Below are positions 13,401 through 26,400 of a stretch of DNA of 64,000 bases, piece after piece. The notes beneath the pieces were generated by a model. The model was not told the origin of the DNA, ran no database searches, and saw only the letters and a program-made list of their open reading frames with translations. The position numbers were made by a program, and so were the translations under genes. Source of the stretch: Motacilla alba alba (taxonomy: Eukaryota > Chordata > Aves > Passeriformes > Motacillidae); assembly GCF_015832195.1 (NCBI RefSeq), contig NC_052020.1, positions 2,559,254 through 2,623,253 on the forward strand. The letters are read 5' to 3'. How positions within the stretch are numbered: the stretch's first letter is position 1; the number at the start of each line of letters is the position of its first letter.

Positions 13401-16400
13401 CCAAGACACACCAGTTTTACTTGTGCTCTATCCTTTCCCCAGTTCACATATTTACTCTTTGTTCATGTTTATCCTTTTGGCTTCCATAGCAAGGTGAGAT
13501 GTACCCACACAGCATTTTGGCTGATAATAGATGGGATCATCATCTGACAATTTTCTGGCCTGAGAGTTGTAAAGCGCAACTTGCTGTAGTCACCAGGAAC
13601 ACACTGAGTTAGGCTCGAGACAGAAGAAGCTTTGAAACAAAAATCATGGGGGATTATCTTCTGCTACTGACATTTCATCACTCTTATACAGCTGGAAACT
13701 ATTGCTATTGTTTTCACTTCTTCATGTGAAAACAAGTGGAGGGGAACTACTCCAATGCATTTGTTCTGAAATGAGGCTGGAAGCTCTGCATGACCTTCCG
13801 AGGTCAGGAGGCTGTCTGTCTGCTAATTACAATACTGCCTGTTTCACAATACTGCCTGTTACAACTTTCTGTATTTATTTATCCTGCTCAAGTGACAATG
13901 CTACTGATGAAATTAACACAAAAGCTGTTTTACTAAATTTTCCAAGACCATTCTAAAATGTGAGTTCAGACTGAAAACAGCATGGCAAGGGAATTGTTAA
14001 ACTTGATTTCACAGGTGGCCATGGAAAGGACCAGGCACAGGTGGCTGGGAAGCTACAGAAGGAAAGAGGAGTGGATAATCTCCATCCAGCAGGCACAAGC
14101 AGTTAGAGGAGTTCCTCTGTATCACTAAACCACAGTGTTCGATTTCCTTTCCTTTATCTGAATTTGTCAATAGAATTGGGAACTTATCATGGCAGATGAA
14201 TATAGTATGTCCTGTGTAAGGACAAGATAAACAAAATCCCAGATTTGACCTGGTTTGTTTAATTAACAGCAAGAGATCCAATTAATTTGGCACTTCAAGG
14301 TCACCCTGGTTGTAAATATTCTTGATACTCAGTACATTCTGCTGAGAGAGCAACCCAATGAAATATTTACACTTCCGTAGTGACACAATGATTTTTGGCT
14401 TCCTAGACACTAATGGAAAGGTACTGGGTTGGGAGTCAGCTCATTTAAATCTCTGAATACATGAATTCAGCATTTCTGTCTTCTGCCTTTCCTCTACCAA
14501 TGCAGCAAGATGCCTTTCATGCCATTTTCTGTCTAAAAATTACAAAAATCACTTACAGAGAATTGGAATGGGAAGCTCTCAGTAGTGGTGTTGAAACAGT
14601 GGTGTTGTGGTGTGGTAGCTTTGGTGAGGAAGGTAAGGAAGAATCAGTCATCTCCTCAATGTCTGAATGAGAAGATGCTGACTTGGGAGATTTCTTTTTC
14701 CCAAAAGCTTGCTTGAAGGAGCTGCGTAACTGGAAAAAAAAAAAGACCACAGCAGCAGGTCCATCATTAAGAGTGAAACCAAGCAAAAAAAGCCACCGAG
14801 TAAAAAATCTCAACATGCAAATACTCCAGATGCTACAGCCATACTCACATACACAGTAACATAGGTGAAAAATAAAATAGCTTTTTTTTCTTTAACTATT
14901 TTATCAGATTAATAAGGTCAATAGAAGTGGCTATGGATGCTTCCTTTTTTTAAGAGCTATATGACAGCAAATTGTTCAGTGCAACAAGCTTTACAGCAGT
15001 GTGGTGACATGTTCTAGACAGCTTGCAGCTGTGCTGGCACAGGGCCCAGCCCAGGTTAATGGCGCTGGAAGGGTTAGTGGTGTCAATGGGGGGTTAGCTT
15101 TGTACCTCTGAATTTAAGGTAGGTCCTCCTTACCTCATTGACCTGCCGGAAGAAGTGCAAGCAAAAGGAAGTGGGGGAAGGAAAAAAGACATGTTTTAAC
15201 AGATAAAACCGCTGATAAGGGAAGTTTTGGATTTCTGAGACAAACACGACCAATGATTAACAAACACAAACAGTTACTTTAAAACCAGAACCCTGTATTT
15301 TCCAAAACCAGGTGTCTCAAACCATACAGCCTTTGTTTTGCATTACCTGAGGAAGACACCAGATCCAAACTCTTTAACTATTTAAACTACATTTTGTCCT
15401 TAGCTCAGGCACAGTGCTTTGGCTAAGAGCCAAGTTAATAATGTATTTTTCCTTGCAGGAACAGGTATTTCACCACATGAAAAGACTGCAACTTCTCTAC
15501 CTACCTGCAACTAAAATAACCTTTAGTAATGTGACTGCCATTTTCCAACCAAGAATTAATATTCAAGTCATTAAACTGCTGTGACCCCAAAGTTACAATT
15601 CAACAGGTAGTGCTCAAGAAGCATTTAGACACTGCTCTTAGATATATAGTTTCACTTTTAGGGAGCTCTAAAAGTTAAACCCCCATGGAATCAAGGTCTG
15701 GACTTAATGATCCTCATGGCTCCCCTCCCACTCAGGATACTCCATGTACACCTTTTAATGCCATTGCAAAAATTGCCTATGTACACAGGCTGGCTTAATA
15801 TGAGCTGAAAACAGTTTTTTTAAGCTAGACAAAGACTCCTACAATGAAAAATGTTGAAACTCTGATGTTTCAGCTCCAAATGGACATCTCCATTGCTTCT
15901 ACACAGAACACAAAGACCTTGGCTGAGAACTTCCTCAGCACTGGTGGAATAAAGAATGTGTGAATCAGATTCAACTCACATATTCTTCGCTGTAGTGTTT
16001 TAATTTCCAATCTTCATTTCACAGCAATGATGCACTCATTTTCAATAACAACATAAAAATACTGTCCTGTTTCTTCTACTTCATGATAACTTTATTTATT
16101 TATTTAACTTTATAATAAAAAAAGTGTTCCCTTAATCTTCTTCAAAAATAGTTATCTGATGAATGAGAAATGTGGGCTGATGTAAGACCATATCCACTAG
16201 GTTACAGTAACAAAAAATAGAAGCTAAACAAGAATTTTAAAAAGTGTTTATCTTAACCAAGGCTTAATGACTACAAAAGTTTTGTGTCACAAACTAAGGG
16301 TTGCTAGAAATTTAAAAGTTACAGCAATTTACTTTGCCTATATACTAACGTACAGTACAAGAAGGATTTGGACAAGATATTGTTTCCATTCCACCAATTA

Positions 16401-19400
16401 TTTAAGGGGCAGAGTGGAAATGCTTCTTTTGTGAAGCAGCTAGCAATACCAAGAGATACCAAAATGACACCTCTGAGATAAGAGAGAAATAAAAACAAGA
16501 ACTTGTTCAGGAAGCTCTTTCTTACAGTTCAGGAGTTTCATCAACATTTCTGAGAGAATACTGAGCAAATAGCTTTTACCAGCTCTAACCACATTTTGCA
16601 TCTCTACAGATTTATCTGTACACCCAAGAGATCCAGTGAGATCTAAATTCAGTGGGAAGAAAGGGATGGATTGTTTTACTGACTACAATAAAGGATCTAG
16701 GGACTTCAGTCCAAACTACAATCAGACTAGGTCACTAAGGCAGTTATGGTCTAATTGAAAATGGAGTTGAAGATAAAGTACCTTTCCTCCAGTACAGGGT
16801 ACCTTGTGCATAGTACGGGATGAGCAAAGAGGGAAAAACGGGAAAGGATAGGTAAGTAATGCAAAAACTTCCAAAAGAGATGTCCATCACGAAAAGTTTT
16901 TAAAGATCAGTATTTTTTTATATTATTCTTAGCAGTCCAAGTTAATGCTGGACAAAGAGTTCTTAAACTGTTTAATATGTTCACTTATAAGAAAGCCCTA
17001 CGAGACAAAAACAAAAGAAAACCCACAAGAATGATCTTCTCTTATGAGTTTGTTTTACTTTAATGACAGATGCCACATTTTCCTTAAGGGATTGGACACC
17101 CTATTAGCCAGAACTGATCTTTGACAGCTATTTCTAATTTAAGACTGGCCTTTTAGCTGTTAAGCTAAAATTCAATCCTATGCAGAGTCAACACAAGGAT
17201 ATACATCACTTACAACTCAATTAAGCCTTCACAGGAGAGTTTACCCAGGATCTAAGCAGTGCACAGTCCTTGTGCTAACCTGCATGAGGCAGGAAGGAGC
17301 AGTGGGGTGGATTTCACTGTACATGTCCTGACAATTTCAAAAAAACCTCACACAGTCTCCTAAAACATACTCACCCAGTTCTTCCTCTTCTTCTTCTTGG
17401 AGTCGCTCTCGATGTTGCTGCCCACGCTGGAATGGCTGGTGGCACTGTTAATGCTGGAGACGCTGTCCGAGGAGTGCTGCCTCCGGATCCGCAGGTCCGT
17501 GGGCTGAGCAGCTCCAGGACCTGGATATGAATGGAGGCAGTGTCAAAATTATCTAGGAAATTTGATGAACGGCATTAATAATGCAATCCTGAAGATACAT
17601 TTTGGGAAACCAGCACTCTGACAATCACTTATCCTGATGAATGGATTGCATATTTCAAATCTTTGTTTCTTGTGATGAGATAAAAATCTGAGATGTTTCA
17701 TACTTTTCCTTCAGCAATTTATCACAGTGTAAATCAGTGGGTTGCTCTGGTCTCTAGGTAACTCTGATGGTTGCATCAGCTTTTACCCAGAGGACTGAGG
17801 TCTCACTGGAGAGCCCTGGAGTCTCTGTATGTGGTGCTTGTCTTTTACCTTTGCAGTTGAGCTCAGGGGTGTTGATGACTCCATTGATGGCAGCCTGAGC
17901 AGCAGCATTTTGTTTCTTCAGGAGTTCAATTGTCTTCCTTAACTCATTCAGTTCCGAGTCCTTGAATAAGGGAAAAAAACATATAGTACACAGGAGAAGA
18001 ACACCAAAGAAGCTGCTTTTCCATCTAAGTTTTGATAGTTCATAGTGAATTTATGTAATATATATGTACAAGGAGGTGAAAATGCGGTTTGGGATACCTG
18101 GGGAAGCACACCCTCAACAGGGTGCAAAACAGCTTGGGTATTATGATACCAAAAAACCGCATGTATTCTGTAATGCAGAAATAATGTCTATTGAAGTATA
18201 TTGTCCAAAAACACAATGCTGCCAGTCTTGTAAGTATTCTTCTTGGTGTTTCTTTCAGACATGTCCATGTATGGATGCATCGGGATGACCTATATTACAG
18301 AAATACGCAATACTGAAGACCTGTGTCCAAAGCAACAATTGATAGGAATAACCTGATCAGTTGCCACAAAAATCTAGGGCAGAAAATTAGTGTTTTATAC
18401 AAATTGTTTTTTACATTTTACTCTGTCACCACAAATGAGGGAGCTAAGTCAAACTGACTTATGTTTGTGACTTCTTCCCCCACACAACTACAGAAGGAGC
18501 ATGGGCAACAATGCTGGAAAGAGAATGAAGACTTCCAATTCCTTTTGAAGCTTGCCTTTTGTTCTGCTGTCATGGTCAGGCTCTGCAGTCGGATTGTCAT
18601 GTTCCCCAGGCTCTGCTCAAACGCTGCCACCAGGTGAGCCTGAAACCAAACCACACAGGAAGAGTCAGTTCTCTTCCACCGAAAAGGAGTATTTCTGCAG
18701 GTATTTAATCAGTCCACCCAGTGCATGGCATTGTTTGTCGTGTAAATGGTGCAGAGAAAACAACACTGCTTAGAAAAGGTCAAATGAGTAGAGCACACAT
18801 TATGGAGATGCTTGCCAACAATAAAACATAAATCAAGTTTTTGTATAGAGAAAAGTCAGGCAGAAACTTCCCTCCAACTAAATCACTATTTTCCTTTTGT
18901 GGATTATTAAGGCAAAAAGATGTTGGCAGTCACAGGGGTGGAGGTTCTCACTGTGTTTATCCCACCAGGAGAACAGATGCTTTGCCAGATGATGCACCTG
19001 CATCTAACTCTAAGACTTCTCTAATATTTGAGCACACCTCACTTCCAGCCAAGGTCAGCTTGCTAGATAGCATCCAAAATTCCTGCTGCTTGGCCAATTA
19101 CCCTTTTCTTTTCCCAAGGAAAGAAAAAAATGTGCTTCCTGGGAAAAAGATTTGACATTCTTCTCCCAAGAAGCACAGAGATCACATTGTTACATGAAAG
19201 ACATCAGCTAGGAATTGAAAATTACTGAGAAGCAAAAGAAAGGAAAAGTAGATTGGGAAGATGGAAAAGAATGTAAGAAACTGTATTTCTAGAGCCATGA
19301 TGTGGCACTGTTTTATGGGTATTCATATGTGTACATAACTGATCACTGATATGTATTTGTCTCATTAGCCATAATAATCTACACTAACCATTAAAAAATA

Positions 19401-20462
19401 GCTTCATTTATCTATTAAAAACAATTCTATATGCACAATGACAAGTAAAATGGTGAGATCTTTCCAAGCAGAAAAAGATATTTTCTCACCTAAAAAATAC
19501 AGAATAGCAAAACCTTTCACAAAGCTATTCCAGACTCATTCAGCAGCAGCGCACAGTTGACTTATCCTGAATAATGTTCTCACATTCACAATGAAAACAA
19601 ACATGAGCAGTACAATAACATGGGGATGTGCAGCTCTCATTCCCATCAGCCCCTATGAAAATAAGCAGATCTGAGACTGTGAGAAAATGGCAAAAAGTAA
19701 TTCAAAACCTAACACTACACACGTAGGAAAATCTAAATATTTGTTTTAAAAACACAGAGTGCACAGGTTCTGTTGGAGAGAATGAACAGGGAACAACAAA
19801 GCTGATATTCAGGGATCCTCAGCAATACTTTTCAAAAACAAAAAATAAATGGGCAAGCAGGAGTGCATGGATTAGTAACAGATAGAAACCCTTAATGCTT
19901 TGACCTGAGCCTTAAAAACCAGTTGCTCTTTCAAAACCGGATCTTGCAGTTATTCCTATCTTGAAATCATTCAGTGAGCTATGGAAAACAAATGTATCTT
20001 CATTTTCTATAGCTGGAGCAAAATGTTTTCAAATTCATGCCCTTGATGGCTTGAGAAGCATCAACAACTGCAGTGTTTATGCAAGGAAATTCAGGAAAAG
20101 AACTGTAAATTGAAGAGATTAATTTGAATTGTCGAAGTTTTAATTGCCTTTTTCAAAAGGAATCATGTCTAAAGGAAATGTCCAAGTGTCTTAACTAATA
20201 GCATTTATTAGTCTCAATCTTTTTGGGAACAGACCTTGCCTTTTACATGGAAAAAGGATGTTCTCTGGAAAGAGGTGGCTAAAGACTGAAATTTAATACT
20301 GGGACAGTTATAGCAACATCTCTGTTGCCAATTTATGGACAGATCACAGGCAGGCTCAAGTCTAAGAAGTTTAAATAGCATGCAGAAAACACTGCAAAAT
20401 TTTAGCGAAGTGAACTAAGCAAAAATAGAATACTATCAAAATAATAAATTATATGCTTTGGT

Positions 20463-20497
<35 letters not shown>

Positions 20498-23400
20498 AAA
20501 GCCAACAAGAAAAACCCAAATGACCCCAATCGAAACAAAACCATACAGAAGTGTACACTAAAAACCTGTGGTCCACAAAGAGAGTGGTAGTAACCACACA
20601 GAAGTTCTTGGGCACATGAAGAGCAGCTGGGCCAGGCAGTGAGCAGCCTGTACTGAGCAGCAGTCCAGTGACCCTGAACTGTGGGAAGGAGAATGCAATA
20701 AAGCCAAGGCAGAACCAAATGAGCTGCTCAGCTGACAAGTTCTTTGTTTGAAGGACACAAGCTGAGTTACTTATCAACATCATTAAAAACCTATGCAAGA
20801 GAATCTGGTCCTGCTTTCCCCTAAGTAAAAGAATATTCTGGGGGGAAAACCAATTCCTGTACCAGCCCCTTTGTATTTGAAAGGCAAATATAAAATTTAA
20901 CTTTTGAAAGATGTTTAAACTGTTTTCTTTTCCTCTTGGGACAGTAACTAAGTGGTTTCATTCAGCCAAAGCCCTTTTATTTGACTTTTCCGTAATAACT
21001 GTGTTCTTAGTTTTCAGGCCCCATTTTCAAGCTGGATGAAGCACTGTGATGCCTAGAGTGGACAGCACAGATTTCCCCTTGAATCTTTCCTGTGATAGTG
21101 GCTCAGGTAAAACCTGTCCTTTCCTGTCCCAAGCTCTGCACTCCCCCGATTCCGAGAGCTGATGGATAAGGGAAGACCCCCTTCAAGCAGCACATGTTCT
21201 GATGTTTATTAATTCCCATAAACCAGGATGTCAGTATGATCTGATCTGATCTGCTGACTATTTATCTCCAGCTTATTTACTCTAGAATTGCTTATTTTCC
21301 TTGCAAGCTTCTGTGTTGCAGATTCCTGCTATCTGTGACTGCAGCACAGAACACACAAATAAACTTGCTCAGGGTCATACAGTATTGCCTCAACACATCC
21401 TGGATTCCAAGTTTTTTTTTTTTCCCCGAGTGTCTTAAATTACTTAGCTCTCAAATTCCTGAAAGGAACAAGCAGAAGTATTGTCTACACTGACAAAAAG
21501 TCAGGTATCTCAGTTCTTCAGGCTTAACTTTAAATCAGTTTCCAGAGCCCCTTATGCCAGTATTATTTATCATGCCATTAACCCACATCTTTATGCAACA
21601 GAATGCATTTCAGAAAAGTTTCTATTAACTTTTATTCCTACCAATTATAATCTTTATCTGTATCTCATCCCACCCAAATGTCAAAGCAAGACACTGTTTT
21701 TAAAAAGAAGGCTCTGTCCTCAATGACCTTCTCAGGACCTTAAGATGGCTTACACAGGTACAAAGCCAAATTAATATTATAACTCAGTTTTTAAAGAAAG
21801 GTGTAAGATAATTTAGTAGGGCAGAGGATGCTATTTTTGGACATGTCCCACACATGCATGCAGTTATTTCTTTAAACATATCAGTAATACAAACTGAATG
21901 TTATACACATTAAATCTTTTTGTCATTTAAAAAACCTAGGTGGTAACTGTTGCATTAAATGCATCCCAGGTTAATGTTTGCTCTCAGAGTTGTACTCACA
22001 TTAGCAGTCAGCTGAGTTGTCAGAGCAGACACTTTTTCTTGGGATGCATCCAATTCTCTCCGCAGCTTGCGAATCTGTGGGTTTTAAGAGAGCACTTTAG
22101 TGCATCGCAACACGGAGAAATAAAACGGCAAGACATGCAATGCACAGTGGCATTAATGCTTGTCAAAGAGGATGTGCTCTTACCTCTGACTGGCACTTCT
22201 CTTCAGGCTGAAAAATTAAAAGGAAGTATGTGAGGATATTACAACATAACCAGCCTGACAAATTTATACAAATTATCTTTTTGTATTTCAAGAACTCTAA
22301 TATGAATTCCCTATTTTGGATTCCCTCATCCATATTCAGTCTAATTTAATCTCCTAATTTATTTACTCTCAAGGAAAAATAAAATAGGCTGCTGGAGGTA
22401 CTTCCTTCTGCAGGAAGGAATTTGGGCTCCACCTCAGCCTGCTGAGCAGTGCACCTCTGATCTCAGTCATGGAAGTGTGAAGAAGTCCTGGCTCTGTCCA
22501 TAAGGGACTGCATGAGGCTCTGAAGAACCAAGACCGCCACAGAACTTGACTGATCCTGGGCAATTCCCTTCATCCCATGCTCAGCTCTCCATGGGAAGGA
22601 GGTCACATCTTTGCATTCCAAAGTGATGTGAAAAAAAAAAAAAAAAAATCCTGCCACTTAGGTGCTGCCTAGGCACTGTGGCAATGAAAAAGTGAGGACA
22701 CACAGCCAGTTGTGAGGATGCCAAGTGGATGTACTGACCATCCACTGTGGTCAGCATGATAGAATTGTGGCTATTATGGCCTGGCTCTAACCACAGTTAT
22801 CAGCTAATGAGAAGTATGGGGTAGGAAGTCAAACTGTTTCTAAGAAAACATGCCCACACCAGCCACCAGGAAAATTACACCAATCCAAACACACTATTTG
22901 GGCCACTTGTGCAGCAAGCACTGGAACCTGAAGCTCTGAGTGCTCCCCTGCTATTTTCAAACTCCAGCAAGCCTTATTTTAGGATCAGATAACCAAAATG
23001 AATACATACTTGTGGAGAAAATGTTACTGGCACAGTGACTAAATTACCTTTTTTTAAGAATTATTAATATTTGTGCATTGAAAAGTGAACTTCTTTAGTA
23101 GTAAATCATTAATATAAGGATAGGATGAATTTATTCAGCAAATTTTGGGATGCTATAAGTAACAAAGTTCAAATCTCCTTGTATCTACTGAGATGCTTTG
23201 TAGCAAAACCTACTTAGCACGGCATAAAATACAGACTCAAAAAATCAATGGCTGCTTTTAGGCCATTGAAGTCTGTGTTTAATGTGTTAAATATCCACAG
23301 GCATCTTCAAGAACATAAACATCTTCAAGAACATAAACATTCCTTTCCTAGATAGCATTCAGAACAGAGTCAAATGAAAACTGCTTTTTTCCTGCTCCTT

Positions 23401-26400
23401 GAATGGCAAAACTAGCAAGACCAGCCAATTCAATAATTTTGATGAATAAATATACACTTCATTTCATTATACTCACTGTGGAATAAATAGATGATGTACT
23501 GGACACCAAAGAGAGAGAAGAACCATGCACTAAAAGAAAGAAAATAAACACAATTAATTTAAGTGCACTAACCACAGGATGGAATCATCATAAATCATCC
23601 ACCGTAAAACATTGATCTGCTGTAGAAATACTTTCACAAATTTCATTATCCATCATAAATTTAATTATATTATTGTAGCAATAATGTATGCTTTGAAGCG
23701 CGCATTGCCAGCTGATACAATCCATAACCTTGGATTTGGTAAAGCTGTTTTAAAATTCTCATAATACTTGTTTTTTTGGGAAAATTAGGTGTCGCCAAGA
23801 AAGTTTACAGAAGTTTTGATGAACATCTGTTCAGAGGTAAATATTTCTCTGAATAGTTTATATTAAAATTCTTACAAAAGGGCTTACTCAAGACTTAAAA
23901 AAAAACCCCAAGAAATGCAGAAGGGATTACAAAATTAAATCTAAGTATTTAATCTTCAGTTTTAGGTGAGACTGAGGTTTTGTTTTTTTTAAGCAACAGA
24001 CCAAGATGGGAATGTCCTGAGAAAATCACAACACCCAGCTCCAGTGTGTAACCAGATGCTTCAGGAGAAGATGTGGAGGACCCAAGATAAAAAAACATTG
24101 TCTAATTTTGCAGCTGTGAATTCTCCTCTAAATGCAGCTGTATCTTCCTTCTGCAGAGGGAGCTGCATCAGTGCATCAATGAGCCAAACGTTCCTTTTCT
24201 ATGCAGGGTTTCTTGGTCTTTCTTTAAAGCAAGGACATTTTTTTTAACAAGGGAAAGTTTGTTCTCTCATAAAAAAATGAACAGTGAAAACATAGCAACA
24301 AAACTTCCTGGAAAAGGATTAGTTTCAAGCAATTTTTGCATTTAAATTCAATAAAGGACATACATATACACTGATGACCTAAATGATCTTCAGAGGTTCC
24401 TTCCAACCCTAACTAATCTGGTTGCTACCATACTGATGCCTGTTACTCAGGCATCAGGATTTACATATAAATATAGCATCATCTCATTCTTTATTACACT
24501 ATTGAAAAAAGTACCTGAAGCTGTTCTTTCTGCTACTGAAACAAGCAAAATTACTTTTCCCTTATTTTTATTTTTAGAAACAAATAGTACTGAACTGAAA
24601 CTTTCATCCAAAATTCAGGTAACTGAACACAAATCATATGAAATAGCATAAAATCACTTTTTCTTTCTTCTACGTCCTCCAGGGGAAAAAAAAAAAGTTT
24701 AGAAAAGCTGCCATTTTGCTTTAATTACCTAGTGCAATTCGACATTCGTAATAAATGGGTTCTGCTTTCCCACTGACATTATATCCTAAGGCAATACTGG
24801 AAAGAGAAGTAAACAAGGTCTAAGTTGGCTTCTGAAGGAATTTAGGATAATTTAGAAAACCCACAAGAAAGTAAAAAAAACCTCACACCCAATTGCTTTC
24901 TCTAGGTAATCATATTTTCAATTAAAATGATCTTTCTAGTTACACATTAAGGACTATCCTGCACTAAGAACATAAAAAGAAATGGTGTGAGTCAGAGCAA
25001 GGCTCTGTCTAATGGTGTGCTCCAACCCTGGCTGCAACCACAGCCCATGTTTACTGAAAAGAATGAAGAGACAGATACACAGTGATTATTCCCCAGGTAC
25101 ATCTCTGCACCTTCTGGGAAAGAGTAGAGATGGAAATTCCAGGGGTGGAAACTGCAATGAGACCATTATTCTGGCTGCTGTGACCTGTCTACCATTAACT
25201 CCCTTAACTGCTCCTGAATCCACTGACACATTTTGTCTGTAATGAAAAATTCTCTTGTGTTCAGAAGTGTAATTCTTTGCAGTTGTTCTAGACCTGCTGC
25301 TGAATCAGTAAGTTCCTTGTGTGGCTCCATGCCATTGTGCTAAGAGACGGAATGGATGACCAATCTCTTCATAACAAACAAAAATTCAATACACATCCCT
25401 TCAGCCATCACTTTCCATGCTGAAGACTTCTATTTGAACTTTATATCACAGATGTTCTGCGCTTAAGATCTCCTTCTCACTTTTCTTTACTTACATTTTC
25501 CCCTTTAAGATTTTCAAGATGGAAAGCCCAAGTGAGGCAATATTGCACAAGGCCACAAATGGACTCACACAGGGAATATAATATTATTTTCTGGTCTGCC
25601 TCCCTATGTTCTTCCTTGTTTAATTTTTTTCCTAATAGAGATGTAACCAAAAAAGAGCCCTAAAATCTGGCCAGAGAGGAAACAGAAACTTTATCGTAGA
25701 CTTGATCAGACACAACAAGGAGTTAGCATCAGCTGGAATTTTTAAGATCACATTGGGACTTTAATACAGGAGAGAAGATGCAAAGTAAGGAAAAAAAAAA
25801 GGGAAAAACATATAACTCTGGGAATATTACTCTTGCCTTGTGAAACACCACCATCACATAGAATCATAGATTTATTTAGGTTGGAAAAGACTCTTAAGAT
25901 CTTGCAGTCCAACCATTAACCCAGCACTGCCAAGGCCATCAGTAAATCATGTCCCTAAGTACCACATATACACAGCTCTTCAATTCCTCCATGAATGGTG
26001 ACTCACGCGCATGATTTGAACGTGTACATAATTTCAGATTTCTCATTTCAAGACAACTAAGGAGTTAATATACTTGTGCAGTTTCTTTTTAAAGGATCTG
26101 CAGATGGCTACTTGAAGGCTATTTAATTAGGAGCCTGAATGCAGTTATGCTCTTGATGCAATTCCTGTTTCTTGCAGCCAGCATGCATCTGCATGCAGCC
26201 TACAAACCCAAATTGCTCTGGAGCTATTATTTTAAAGCACTGTAAATGCACAGGCAAGCATGTATCATTTTTAATGCTAGAAAAGAAAGGCTCTAGCCAT
26301 GACCATCTGCTCAGAGAGCAGAAAGAAAAACTGATATTGCAGTCAGCAGCACAAAAAGGAATAACAATTTATCATCCAACGACAAAGAATTTAACATTTT

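Noticed and set aside
20495..20800. Possible processed pseudogene beside the T32 run
   Set aside because: The sequence next to the run has no recognisable coding similarity and I found no flanking duplication.
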